Positions 54,065 to 63,379 of a stretch of DNA of 64,000 bases are shown piece after piece. Below the pieces are notes generated by a model. That model saw nothing but the letters and a program-made list of their open reading frames with translations. It did not search any database and was not told the DNA's origin. The stretch is taken from assembly GCF_026343185.1 (NCBI RefSeq), contig NZ_JAPEMA010000001.1, positions 2,852,001-2,916,000 of the forward strand. The letters run 5' to 3'. Both the position numbers and the translations under genes were made by a program. Position 1 is the first letter of the stretch. The number at the start of each line of letters is the position of its first letter. This DNA is from Streptomyces sp. NBC_00091 (GTDB lineage: Bacteria > Actinomycetota > Actinomycetes > Streptomycetales > Streptomycetaceae).

Positions 54065-55635
54065 ACCGACAGCTGGCCGGCACCGGGACGCTGCTGCGCC
54101 TCGCCCTGCGCCGCGACCGCGTGCTGATGCCGGTCTGGGTCCTGGTCACCGGCCTGCTCGTGGCGAGCATGCCCCGCTCCCTCGCCGGCGTGTACACCAC
54201 CGCCGCCGAACGGGCCGGCGCCGCCGCCTCGATGAATGCCAACGGCTCGATGCGCGCCCTGTACGGGCCGGTCTTCGCGGACTCCCTCGGCGCCATGGCC
54301 GCCTGGCGCATGGGCGTCTTCGGCGGGGTGCTCGCGGCCGTGATGAGCCTGCTGATCGTCGTCCGGCACACCCGCGAGGAGGAGGAGACGGGCCGCCAGG
54401 AGCTGCTCTCCGCCGGTGTGGTCGGCCGCAGGGCCCCGCTGGTCGCGGCCCTGTGCGCCGCGCTCGTCGCCAACGGGTGCGTGGCCCTGCTCGTCGCGGG
54501 CGGGCTCGCGGGGCAGGGCACGGCCGGGGCCCTCGCGCTCGGGCTCGGCATCGCCGGCACCGGGCTGCTCTTCGCCGCCGTCGCGGCCGTCGCCGCCCAG
54601 CTGACCGAGAGTGCCCGGGCCGCGAAGGGGCTCACGGCGGCCGTGCTGGGCGCCGCGTTCGTCCTGAAGGCGGCGGGCGACGCCGGAACGCCGCGGGGCG
54701 CGTCGGCCCTGACCTGGAGTTCGCCGCTCGGCTGGCTGGAGAACGTACGGGCCTTCGCGGGCGAACGCTGGTGGGTGCTCGGGCTGTTCGCCGCCGGTGT
54801 GGCGCTGCTGACCGGCGCCGCCCACCTGCTGGCCGGGCGCCGCGACCTCGGCATGAGCTTCCTCCCGAGCCGGCCCGGGCGCGCCGAAGGACGCCTCGGG
54901 ACGGCGGGCGCGCTGGCCTGGCGGCTCCAGCGCGGCAGCGTGCTCGGCTGGAGCGCCGGCTTCCTGATCGCCGGCGTCGTCTTCGGCGGCATGGCCGACG
55001 GAGCCGCCGATGTGGTCGGCGGCAACGAGAAGACCCGGCAGATCATCGAGCGGATGGGCGGCCAGAGCGGGCTCACCGAGGCCTTCCTCGCCGCGATGGC
55101 CGGGCTGCTGGGCATGCTCGCCGCCCTGTACGTCGTCTCCTCCGTGCTGCGGCTGCACGCCGAGGAGTCCGCGCAGCGCGCCGAACCGCTGCTCGCGAAC
55201 GCCGTCGGCCGGCTGCGCTGGGCCGGCGGGCACCTCGCCGTCGCCTTCGGCGGATCGGCGCTGATCCTGCTGCTGGCGGGGCTCGGGCTGGGCATCGGCC
55301 ACGGCAGGGACCTCGGCGCGACGGTGGGAGCCTGCCTCGCCCAGCTCCCGGCGGTGTGGCTGCTCGGAGCCCTGGCCGCCCTGCTGCACGGGGCGGCCCC
55401 GAGGTACGCGGTCGCCGCCTGGGCCGTCGCCGGTACCGCGCTGGCCCTCGGCTGGATCGGCCCGGCCCTCGACCTCCCCCAGGCGGTCATGAACCTGTCG
55501 CCCTTCACCCACCTGCCCCGGCTGCCGGGCCCCGCCTCCCCCGACTGGGCCGCGCCGGCGGCCCTCACCGCCCTGGCCGCGGCCCTGGCGGCGGGCGGCC
55601 TGACGGCCCTGCGCCGCCGGGACCTGGCCGGCTAG
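54061..55635 (+). CDS. ABC-2 exporter permease (polyketide-antibiotic exporter type)
   Basis: 524 residues. About twelve hydrophobic helices in two halves ([72 protein letters not shown]). The EE-T-GR-E motif recurs in each half and marks the Streptomyces antibiotic-exporter permease family. It overlaps the ATPase by 4 bp. Confidence 0.92.
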
Positions 55636-55675
55636 CGCGGGGTTCCGTCGAGGGGGCGGGATACCGCCGTGTGGA

Positions 55676-56917
55676 TCACGAGGCCCCCTCTCGTACGTCG
55701 AACTCCACCACCAGCTCCCGCAGACCCCGGATCACGTAGCCCTCCTGCCACTGCGGCTCCCGTACGAGCCGCATCGGCGGCCCTGCGGCGGCGTCGAGCA
55801 GCGCCCCGAAGGAGGCCGCCAGCTCCAGCCGGGCCAGGGGCGCGCCGAGGCAGTAGTGGATCCCGGCGCCGAAGGTCAGGTGCGGGTTGTCGGCCCGTAC
55901 GAGGTCCAGCGCGTCCGGGTCCTCGAAGCGCGCGGGGTCCCGGTTCGCGGACCCGAAGAGCAGCGCGACCTCGGCGCCGCGGGGGATGACGGTGTCCCCG
56001 ACGCGGATGTCGTCGAGCACCCAGCGCTCGAACATCTGGAGGGGCGTGTCGTAGCGCATCAGTTCATCCACAGCTGTGGACAACTTTTCCGGATCCGCCG
56101 CTCCAGGGTGCGCGCGCAGGGCCGCGAGCTGCGCGGGATTGCGGAACAGGGCCCACCAGCCGTTCACCGTGGTGTTCACGGTCGCCTCGTGCCCGGCGTT
56201 CAGCAGGAGGACGCAGGTGGAGATCATCTCCTGCTCGCTGAGCCGGCCCTCGTCATCGTGGGCGGCGATCAGCCCGGAGATCAAATCCGCGCCGGGCTGC
56301 TTGCGGCGTTCGGCGATCAGCTCCCGCAGGTACGCGCTGAACTCCACGCTCGCCGTCACCGCCCGCCGCGCCGTCTCCGGGTCCGGCCGCAGCTCGTACA
56401 TCCCGCAGATGTCCTTCGACCAGGGCCTCAGCAGCCCCCGGTCCGCCTCCGGGATCCCCAGCAGCTCGGCGATCACCGCCACCGGCAGCGGCTCGGCGAC
56501 GGCGGTCAGCAGGTCCCCGCCCCCGGCGGCCCGCAGCCCGCCCACCAGCTCCCGGGCCAGCCGCTCGACCGACGGCGCGAGCCGCTCCACCGTGCGCGGG
56601 GTGAACGCCTTCGCCACCAGCCGCCGCACCCGGGCGTGCGCGGGATCCTCCAGATCCAGCAGGCCGTTGCCGTTGAGGACGTGGAAGGGCTCGTGCTCGG
56701 GCGGCGGAGCCTGCCGCCCGAACTCCTCGTGGCTGAAGCGGTGGAGGTAGGTCCGCCCCAGCCGCCGGTCCCGCAGCAGCGCGCTCACATCGGCGTAGTG
56801 CGACACGAGCCACTGCCCCGTCGCCTTGCACCACACGGCCCGCCCCTGCTCCCGCAACTCCCGGTAGGCGGGGTACGGATCGGCGACGAAGGCGGCATCC
56901 CACGGATCAAAACGCAT
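55676..56917 (-). CDS. Cytochrome P450
   Basis: 413 residues. Heme-binding FGAGIHYCLGAPLARLE with Cys356, I-helix AGHEAT (241-246), ExxR at E285-R288. In bacterial CYP107-like pattern, it hydroxylates or epoxidises a small molecule with electrons from ferredoxin, which is not encoded nearby. TAGGCT lies 6 nt before the ATG with no ribosome site, so it is probably leaderless. Confidence 0.96.
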   Translation of the reverse strand: MRFDPWDAAFVADPYPAYRELREQGRAVWCKATGQWLVSHYADVSALLRDRRLGRTYLHRFSHEEFGRQAPPPEHEPFHVLNGNGLLDLEDPAHARVRRLVAKAFTPRTVERLAPSVERLARELVGGLRAAGGGDLLTAVAEPLPVAVIAELLGIPEADRGLLRPWSKDICGMYELRPDPETARRAVTASVEFSAYLRELIAERRKQPGADLISGLIAAHDDEGRLSEQEMISTCVLLLNAGHEATVNTTVNGWWALFRNPAQLAALRAHPGAADPEKLSTAVDELMRYDTPLQMFERWVLDDIRVGDTVIPRGAEVALLFGSANRDPARFEDPDALDLVRADNPHLTFGAGIHYCLGAPLARLELAASFGALLDAAAGPPMRLVREPQWQEGYVIRGLRELVVEFDVREGAS

Positions 56918-56948
56918 CCCCGCAGCCTAGGCCGTTCCTCACGGGGCG

Positions 56949-57404
56949 TCAGTGGGGCACGGTGATCACGATCTTGCCGAACTGGGTGTTGGATTCCATG
57001 TGCCGGTGGGCCTGCGCGATCTCTTCCAGGGGCAGGAGGCGGTCCACCACCGGGCGCAGGAACCCGGTGCGCAGGCCCGAGGTGATGAATGCCGTGGCGC
57101 GGCGCATGCGCCGGGGATCCCTGGTGATCTCGAGCATGGTGTAGGCGCGCATGTTCAGCGCGGGCATGCCCAGATCGAAGCCGGGACAGGGCGTGGGCCG
57201 TCCGCTCTGCCCGCCCCACAGGAACAGCGTCCCGTCGGGGGCGCCCGCGCGGGCCAGCTCGGCCACGCCCGGTCCGGCGACGGCGTCGAAGACGAACTCG
57301 GCGCCCCGGCCGCCGGTCAGCTCCAGCAGCCGCCCCGCCACGTCCTCCTCGTCCGAGACGATCACCTCGGCCGCCCCCTCGTCCAGCAGCCGCTCGGGCA
57401 GCAC
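56949..57404 (-). pseudogene. Truncated zinc-type alcohol dehydrogenase (MDR)
   Basis: About 151 residues match only the C-terminal half of the medium-chain dehydrogenase family: LLELTGGRGAEFVFDAVAGP, GTLFLWGGQSGR, MLEITRDPRRMRRATAFITS, and PLEEIAQAHRHMESNTQFGK. The N-terminal catalytic domain and the nucleotide-binding glycine motif are missing. Coding similarity stops near 57400; beyond, a short plus-strand fragment (57423-57500) looks like the end of another gene. The junction suggests a deletion. Confidence 0.75.
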
Positions 57405-57503
57405 TACGCCGGGACCTCGCGCATGAACACCCTGCGCCGCACCGACATGGACCAGGCCTTCCCCGGCCTGCTCGACGCCCTCACCCCCCCGGCGGGCGGC
57501 TGT

Positions 57504-58046
57504 CTAGCCCTTCGGGTCCGGCTTCCAGTCCTGGACGAGCAGCCCGAGCAGCACCTCGTCCAGGAACTCGCCCATCACCCAGGCCGAGGAGCGCAGCAGG
57601 CCCTCACGGACGAAGCCGTTGCGCTCGGCGGAGCGCAGCATCGCGGGGTTGTCCGACAGCGTCTCGATCTGGAGCCGCCGCAGGCCGCGCACGACGAAAC
57701 CGTAGTGGCACAGCACCGCGACCACGTCGGTGCCGTAGCCCTTGCCGCGGGAGGACGGCAGCAGCCCCAGCCCGATGTGCGCGGACCGGTTGTGGTTGTC
57801 GATGTCCCACAGGTTCGCGGTGCCGACCAGGGCGCCGCCGTCCAGCTCCACCACGGAGAAGGAGACGAGGCCCTGCTCCTTGTCGTCCACCACGAACTGC
57901 GAGTCCTTCGAGCCGGGCGTGATCGGCCGCCACGGCCGGCCGGTGGCCCGCGAGGCGTTGACCACGTCCTCGTGGAGACCGGCGTGCAGGATCGGGATGT
58001 CGTCCTCGTGCCGGGCCCTGAGCCCGACCGTGTTGCCCTTTAGCAT
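57504..58046 (-). CDS. GNAT-family N-acetyltransferase
   Basis: 180 residues of RimJ/RimL-type GNAT: LRARHEDDIPILHAGLHEDV, AHIGLGLLPSSRGKGYGTDV (acetyl-CoA loop R/G-x-x-G-x-G/A near 112-118), and LQIETLSDNPAMLRSAERNG. It would acetylate a protein terminus or small amine. GGAAG precedes the ATG at 58046. Located between the P450/dehydrogenase remnant and the two-component operons. Confidence 0.9.
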   Translation of the reverse strand: MLKGNTVGLRARHEDDIPILHAGLHEDVVNASRATGRPWRPITPGSKDSQFVVDDKEQGLVSFSVVELDGGALVGTANLWDIDNHNRSAHIGLGLLPSSRGKGYGTDVVAVLCHYGFVVRGLRRLQIETLSDNPAMLRSAERNGFVREGLLRSSAWVMGEFLDEVLLGLLVQDWKPDPKG

Positions 58047-58118
58047 GCAGGCTTCCTATCCGACCGCGCCGGACGGCGGCAACCCAATAGATCAAGGCCT
58101 CGATCGGCGAGACGCCGC

Positions 58119-58778
58119 CTAAGCCGGTGTCACCAGCCGTGTCTCGTACGCGTACACCGCCGCCTGCGTCCGGTCGCGCAGGCCCAGCTTCACCAGGATC
58201 CGGCTCACGTGCGTCTTGATCGTGGACTCGGCCACCAGCAGCCGGTCCGCTATCTCCACGTTGGACAGGCCCTGCGCGATCAGCACCAGCACCTCCGTCT
58301 CCCGCTCGGTCAACTCCGCCACTCCCGAGGGATCCGCCGCCCGCGGCGCCTCCGAGAGCTTCGAGAACTCGGTGATCAGCCGCTTCGTCACCGACGGGGC
58401 CAGCAGCGCCTCCCCGGCCGCCACCACCCGTACCCCCTCCGCCAGCTGCCGGGCGGAGGCGTCCTTCAGCAGGAAGCCGGACGCCCCCGCCCGCAGCGCC
58501 TGGTACACGTACTCGTCGAGGTCGAAGGTCGTCAGGACCAGCACCTTCGCGTCCGTGTCCGCCGCCACGATCTGCCGCGTCGCCTCCAGGCCGTTCATCT
58601 CCGGCATCCGGATGTCCATCAGCACCACGTCCGGCCGCAAGGCTGCCACCTGTGCGATGGCCTGCCGGCCGTCGACCGCCTCCCCGACGACCTCCATGCC
58701 CTCCATCGCGTTCAGCAGGACGGAGAACCCCTCGCGGACCATCATCTGGTCGTCGACGATCAGCACCCGGATCGTCAT
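58119..58778 (-). CDS. NarL/LuxR-type response regulator (system 1)
   Basis: 219 residues. Receiver domain with phospho-acceptor Asp in PDVVLMDIRMPEMNG (about 49-63), Thr/Lys switch (VLVLTTFDLDEYVYQALRAG, SGFLLKDA), and a LuxR helix-turn-helix (LTERETEVLVLIAQGLSNVE). Regulates transcription on phosphorylation by the kinase whose stop overlaps its start by 4 bp. Paralogous to the regulator at 60185. Confidence 0.96.
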   Translation of the reverse strand: MTIRVLIVDDQMMVREGFSVLLNAMEGMEVVGEAVDGRQAIAQVAALRPDVVLMDIRMPEMNGLEATRQIVAADTDAKVLVLTTFDLDEYVYQALRAGASGFLLKDASARQLAEGVRVVAAGEALLAPSVTKRLITEFSKLSEAPRAADPSGVAELTERETEVLVLIAQGLSNVEIADRLLVAESTIKTHVSRILVKLGLRDRTQAAVYAYETRLVTPA

Positions 58779-60097
58779 GCCGGCTCCTCCTCGGGCTGCG
58801 GCCGGCTGCGCACCGGTATGAACACGGCCACCTCGTACCCGCCCGCGGCGCTCTCCCCGGCCGTCATCTCCCCCTCCAGCATCGCCACCCGCTCCCGCAT
58901 CCCGGTGATCCCGTGCCCGGCCCCCGGCGAAGGCCGGACATCCCCGACCGCCGGACCGTTGACGACCCGTATCCCCAGGCCGCCCAGCACATACGACACC
59001 TCCACCCCGGCCACCGCCCCCGGAGCATGCCGCAGGCTATTGCTCAGGGCCTCCTGGATGATCCGGTACGCCGACAGCTCCACGCCCTGCGGCAGCTCGC
59101 GCACCGCACCCGTGACGGTCTTGTCCACACTCAGCCCCGCCTCCCGCACATTGGCCAGCAGCCCGTCCAGCGAGGCCAGCGTCGGCTGCGGAGCATCCGG
59201 CGCCTCGTAGTCCGCGGACCGCACCACCCCCAGCACCCGGCGCAGCTCCGTCAGGGCCGCCACCGCGTTCTCCCGGATGGTGACGAAGGCCGCCTCCAGC
59301 TCCGGCGGCGGATTCTTCACCCGGTACGGCGCGGCCTCCGCCTGGATCGCCACCACCGACATGTGGTGCGCGACCACGTCGTGCAGCTCCCGCGCGATGG
59401 TCGTCCGCTCCTCCAGCAGGGTCCGCCGGTCCCGCTCGACCGCCGTCACCTCCTGCTGCGCGATGACCTCCCGCCGGGCCTCCTTGCGGGTGTTGCGGAC
59501 GGTCACCGCCAGCAGGGCCACCGCCGAGAAGAAGGCCATCGGCGCGACATTGCCGCCATCGCCGACCAGGAACGGCAGGACCGTCCCGTACAGCAGGTTG
59601 ATGGCCCACATCCAGGCGGCTGCCCGGGGCCGGACCCGCATCGCCACGAAGGTCATGACCGCCAGACAGGCGAGGAAGGTGCTCGGCGACCAGGGCCAGG
59701 TCATGGTCCGGTCGCCGAACAGCGACAGCGCCGTGGTGACGGCCAGCACCGTCCAGAACGCCCCCACAGGGCGCACCAGGGTCATCAGCACCGGCCCCGC
59801 CGCCAGCAGCCCCATCACCAGGAACTGGAGCGGCGGGCCGCCGTACAGGTTGTCCGCGCTCGCGAGCACGGTCACGCAGAACGCTGTGAACACCACCACC
59901 GCATGCGGCAGATAGGCCGCCTTCGGCCGTATCCCCTGGGGGAGCCGCCGCGTCACCGGCCCGTCCGTACGCATGGGGGCGAGCGGCCGGTAGGCGAAGG
60001 CATCGGTGATCAGGTCGTCGCGCAGGCTCTGGATCAATCCCGAAGCCAGCCGCAGTTCGGGTGGCCGGGGGGTCGCCCCGGTGGTCGTCTCGGTCAT
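58775..60097 (-). CDS. HisKA_3 sensor histidine kinase (system 1)
   Basis: 440 residues. About five N-terminal membrane helices, then the HisKA_3 box RELHDVVAHHMSVVAIQAEA with the phospho-His, and the ATPase domain (IQEALSNSLRHAPG, GAGHGITGMRERVAMLEGEM). ATG at 60097 is preceded by TACGGT at 6 nt, so the transcript is likely leaderless and the pair has its own promoter. It overlaps its regulator by 4 bp. Signal unknown. Confidence 0.95.
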   Translation of the reverse strand: MTETTTGATPRPPELRLASGLIQSLRDDLITDAFAYRPLAPMRTDGPVTRRLPQGIRPKAAYLPHAVVVFTAFCVTVLASADNLYGGPPLQFLVMGLLAAGPVLMTLVRPVGAFWTVLAVTTALSLFGDRTMTWPWSPSTFLACLAVMTFVAMRVRPRAAAWMWAINLLYGTVLPFLVGDGGNVAPMAFFSAVALLAVTVRNTRKEARREVIAQQEVTAVERDRRTLLEERTTIARELHDVVAHHMSVVAIQAEAAPYRVKNPPPELEAAFVTIRENAVAALTELRRVLGVVRSADYEAPDAPQPTLASLDGLLANVREAGLSVDKTVTGAVRELPQGVELSAYRIIQEALSNSLRHAPGAVAGVEVSYVLGGLGIRVVNGPAVGDVRPSPGAGHGITGMRERVAMLEGEMTAGESAAGGYEVAVFIPVRSRPQPEEEPA

Positions 60098-60184
60098 GTC
60101 CAAACCGTAGGCCGGGGCCACCCTGGACCGCGTCGCCGCTGAAGGGGATTTAACGGCCTCCCCCTCAGGTACTACACGGGGCCG

Positions 60185-60856
60185 TCAGTAGCCCGTCGGA
60201 CGGACCAGCCCCGTCTCGTAGGCGAACACCGCGGCCTGGGTCCGGTCCCGCAGGCCCAGCTTCACCAGGATCCGGCCCACATGGGTCTTCACCGTCTGCT
60301 CGGCCACCACCAGATGCGCCGCGATCTCCGCGTTGGACAGGCCCTGGGCGATCAGCGAGAGCACCTCCGTCTCCCGCTCCGTCAGCTCCTCGATCCGGGC
60401 CCTGGACGGCGCCCGGGGAGCGCCCATCCGCGAGAACTCGGTGATCAGCCGCTTCGTGATGTTCGGCGACAGCAGGGCCTCACCGGCCGCGACCACCCGC
60501 ACCGCCTCGGCGAGCTGATCGGCCGAGGCGTCCTTCAGCAGGAAGCCGGAAGCGCCCGCGCGCAGCGCCTCGTACACGTACTCGTCCAGGTCGAAGGTGG
60601 TCAGCACCAGCACCTTCACCGCCGAATCGGCGGTGCCCGTGATGACGGAGGTCGCCTCGATGCCGCCCATGCCCGGCATGCGGATGTCCATCAGGACCAC
60701 GTCCGGGGCGAGTTCGGCGACCTTCTCCACGGCATCGGCGCCGTCGACAGCCTGGCCGACCACCTCGATGTCCGGCTGGGCGTTCAGGAGCACGGTGAAG
60801 CCCTGCCGGACCATCATCTGGTCGTCGGCGATCATCACCCTGATCGGAGTGCTCAT
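60185..60856 (-). CDS. NarL/LuxR-type response regulator (system 2)
   Basis: 223 residues, closely similar to the regulator at 58119: receiver Asp in PDVVLMDIRMPGMGGIEATS, the LKDASADQLAEAVRV segment, and LuxR helix-turn-helix TERETEVLSLIAQGLSNAEI. Its start overlaps the upstream kinase stop by 4 bp. Tandem duplication followed by divergence of the two systems is the obvious explanation. Confidence 0.96.
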   Translation of the reverse strand: MSTPIRVMIADDQMMVRQGFTVLLNAQPDIEVVGQAVDGADAVEKVAELAPDVVLMDIRMPGMGGIEATSVITGTADSAVKVLVLTTFDLDEYVYEALRAGASGFLLKDASADQLAEAVRVVAAGEALLSPNITKRLITEFSRMGAPRAPSRARIEELTERETEVLSLIAQGLSNAEIAAHLVVAEQTVKTHVGRILVKLGLRDRTQAAVFAYETGLVRPTGY

Positions 60857-62178
60857 ACGTCCTTCTTCGTCTCGGAGGGGGAACCGCCCGGCGGGTCCAG
60901 GGGGAGCACGGCGCTCACCTCGTACCCGCCGTCAGGGCGCGGGCCGGCAGCCAGTTCGCCCCCCAGCATGCCTGCCCGCTCCCGCATGCCGAGCAGCCCG
61001 TGCCCGGCTCCGGGCGAGGGCGGGGCGGAGCGGGTCGGTGCCGAGTTCGCCACGCACAGGTGCAGCTCGCGCGGCCCGTAGGCGATGCCCACCTCCACCC
61101 GCGAACCGGGGGCGTGGCGCAGACAGTTGCTCAGCGCCTCCTGCACGATCCGGTAGGCGGTGAGCTCCACGCCCGGGGTCAGCGCCCGCCGCGCGCCCGC
61201 CACCTCGGTGGTGACGTCCAGCCCGGCACCCCGCACGTTGTCCACGAGGCCGTCCAGCTCGGCGAGGGTGGGCTGCGGATGATGGGGATTGGCGGGATCC
61301 TCCGGCTGCTCGGAACGCAGCACCCCCAGGACCCGGCGCAGCTCGGTCAGGGCTTCCAGGGCGTTCTCCCGGATGCCGGCGAGGTTCTCCTTCAGCTCCT
61401 CGGAAGGGTTCTCCACCAGGTGCGGGGCGACCTGCGCCTGGATGGAGATGACCGACATGTGGTGGGCGACCACGTCATGCAGCTCGCGGGCGATGCGGCT
61501 GCGCTCCTCGAGCAGGGTCCGCCGGGCCCGCTCCTCCTCGGTCAGCGTCTCCTGGGCGACGAGCTGGCCGCGGGCCAGCCGCACCGCGCGCAGCGCGTAC
61601 CCGAGGAGACCCGCGATGCCGAAGAGGAGGGTGGAGGCGAAGAAGGTGCCCGTGCTGTCCAGTGGTTTGAAGAGCACGGCCAGGCCGGTGAGGGCGATGG
61701 GCAGTCCGACGACCACGGCGGTGACCCGGGGCGGAACGCGCAGCGCGGCCAGCAGGATCACCGGGGAGAAGGCGATGCTCCCGGAGGGCAGCCAGGGCCA
61801 GCTCTGCCCCTGCCAGGTGTGGGGGGCTATCGCCCCGGCGATCAGGCCCGCGGTGATCAGCCCGAGCCACCAGGCGGCGATCGGGCGGAACAGGGCGAGC
61901 GCGATGGACAGCCCGGTCAGGAGGGCCATGACCAGCGGCGGGCCGCCGGTGACGTGGTAGTGGTCGAAGAGCTGCTGGTTGGTCATGAAGCCGAGGAAGA
62001 CGGCCAGGTACAGGACCACCACGTGCGGCAGCCGGGCCAGCCACCGGGGGCGGGACATCCTCGGGAGGGGGTCCCGCCGCAGGGTGAACAGCTCGTCGAG
62101 CAGGGCACGGCCAGGGGCGGCGGCGGGTGGTTCGGCCGGGGGGACGGATCGCTGGGTCACACGGGTCAGCCTAGGCAC
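60853..62178 (-). CDS. HisKA_3 sensor histidine kinase (system 2)
   Basis: 441 residues. Five-helix membrane region, RELHDVVAHHMSVISIQAQV as phospho-acceptor box, and ATPase motifs IVQEALSNCLRHAPG and GAGHGLLGMRERAGMLGGEL. GTG at 62178 has GAGGAG 7 nt upstream and overlaps the acyltransferase stop by 8 bp, so it is co-transcribed with it. Paralogue of the kinase at 58775. Confidence 0.95.
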   Translation of the reverse strand: MPRLTRVTQRSVPPAEPPAAAPGRALLDELFTLRRDPLPRMSRPRWLARLPHVVVLYLAVFLGFMTNQQLFDHYHVTGGPPLVMALLTGLSIALALFRPIAAWWLGLITAGLIAGAIAPHTWQGQSWPWLPSGSIAFSPVILLAALRVPPRVTAVVVGLPIALTGLAVLFKPLDSTGTFFASTLLFGIAGLLGYALRAVRLARGQLVAQETLTEEERARRTLLEERSRIARELHDVVAHHMSVISIQAQVAPHLVENPSEELKENLAGIRENALEALTELRRVLGVLRSEQPEDPANPHHPQPTLAELDGLVDNVRGAGLDVTTEVAGARRALTPGVELTAYRIVQEALSNCLRHAPGSRVEVGIAYGPRELHLCVANSAPTRSAPPSPGAGHGLLGMRERAGMLGGELAAGPRPDGGYEVSAVLPLDPPGGSPSETKKDV

Positions 62179-63379
62179 GGGCCGTCTCCTCGCCGCGGGC
62201 GCGCAGCGGGCGCGGGACCTGTGGCGCCGGACCGGTACGCGCGGCGCGCCGGGCCCGCGCGGACCGGGGCTGCTCGTATACGCGGAAGGCGGCCCAGCAG
62301 ACGGCCAGGGCGGCCGCGAACACCGGGAACCACAGCACCCGGGCGGCTAGCCAGCCAGCCGAGCCGGGCACGGTGTGCAGCCCGGGCAGGTCGGGGGCGA
62401 CCAGCAGCCCCAGGGCGGTGACGGCCATCATCGCGGTCTGGTGCCAGAGGAAGACCGTCATCGCGGACAGGTTCAGCAGCGCCACCTTCGCCCAGGTCCG
62501 GGGCCGGCGCATGGCCCGGGCCAGCGGCTCGCGCAGCAGCAGGGCCAGCCCGCACTGGGCCAGGCCGAAGGCGACGGCGGCCAGCGTCGGCGGGTTCAGG
62601 TTGGAGACCGCGGCCCCGGGCACCCCCACCATGGACGCCGGGTACCCGCCCCACAGGACCAGCGCGGCGGCGCTGGCCGCTCCGCCGCCCAGCAGGAGCA
62701 GCGCCGGACGGCGCCGGCCGAAGGCACCCCGGGCCCAGGCGGCGCCCAGGGTGTAGGGGACGAGCCAGCCCGCGGCGACATTGACCCAGCCGATCCACTC
62801 GGGCCCGCCGAAGCCGAACCTCCACACATCGACCCCCGCCACCACGGCCGCCGGCCACAGCGGGCTGAGCCGGACCACCAGCGGGGTCGCGGCGGTGAGC
62901 GCGGCGAACACCAGCAGGAACCACAGCGGCGACCACACCAGCCTGAGCAGCGTCCGGACGGTGTCCAGCTCCGTCCCGCCGAGCAGCAGTCCGCCCGCGA
63001 CCACGCCCCACAGCACGAGCACCGCCGCCACGGGACGGAACAGCCGCCCCAGCCGCTGCCCGGCCCAGGACCGGTACGAAACCCCGCGCGCCCGCGCCGA
63101 CACGTACCCCTGGGCCGCGACATGGCCGCCGACGAGGAAGAACACGGCCAGGGTCTGGAGCACCCAGGAGAGCGGGGCCAGCCAGGGCATGTGGGCCAGC
63201 GGACTCGTACCGCGCAGGCCGCCTTCGCTGCCGGTCAGCGCGGTCACCAGCCAGTGCCCGAGCACCACCCCGAGGATCGCGAGGGCCCGCAGGGCGTCCA
63301 CCGACTGGTCCCGGTCCGCCGGGGTCGCGCCGTCGACGCGCTCCGCGAGGGCCGACCAGCGGCCGTGGAGCCTACGCAT
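62171..63379 (-). CDS. Membrane acyltransferase (acyltransferase-3 family)
   Basis: 402 residues with about ten hydrophobic helices. The family signature RDQSVDALRALAILGVVLGH (His in VLGHWLV) is near residues 23-42, and LFRPVAAVLVLWGVV follows. Such proteins acylate extracytoplasmic sugars. Its end overlaps the kinase gene and its start overlaps the hydrolase stop by 8 bp, so the four genes form one operon. Confidence 0.88.
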   Translation of the reverse strand: MRRLHGRWSALAERVDGATPADRDQSVDALRALAILGVVLGHWLVTALTGSEGGLRGTSPLAHMPWLAPLSWVLQTLAVFFLVGGHVAAQGYVSARARGVSYRSWAGQRLGRLFRPVAAVLVLWGVVAGGLLLGGTELDTVRTLLRLVWSPLWFLLVFAALTAATPLVVRLSPLWPAAVVAGVDVWRFGFGGPEWIGWVNVAAGWLVPYTLGAAWARGAFGRRRPALLLLGGGAASAAALVLWGGYPASMVGVPGAAVSNLNPPTLAAVAFGLAQCGLALLLREPLARAMRRPRTWAKVALLNLSAMTVFLWHQTAMMAVTALGLLVAPDLPGLHTVPGSAGWLAARVLWFPVFAAALAVCWAAFRVYEQPRSARARRAARTGPAPQVPRPLRARGEETARA

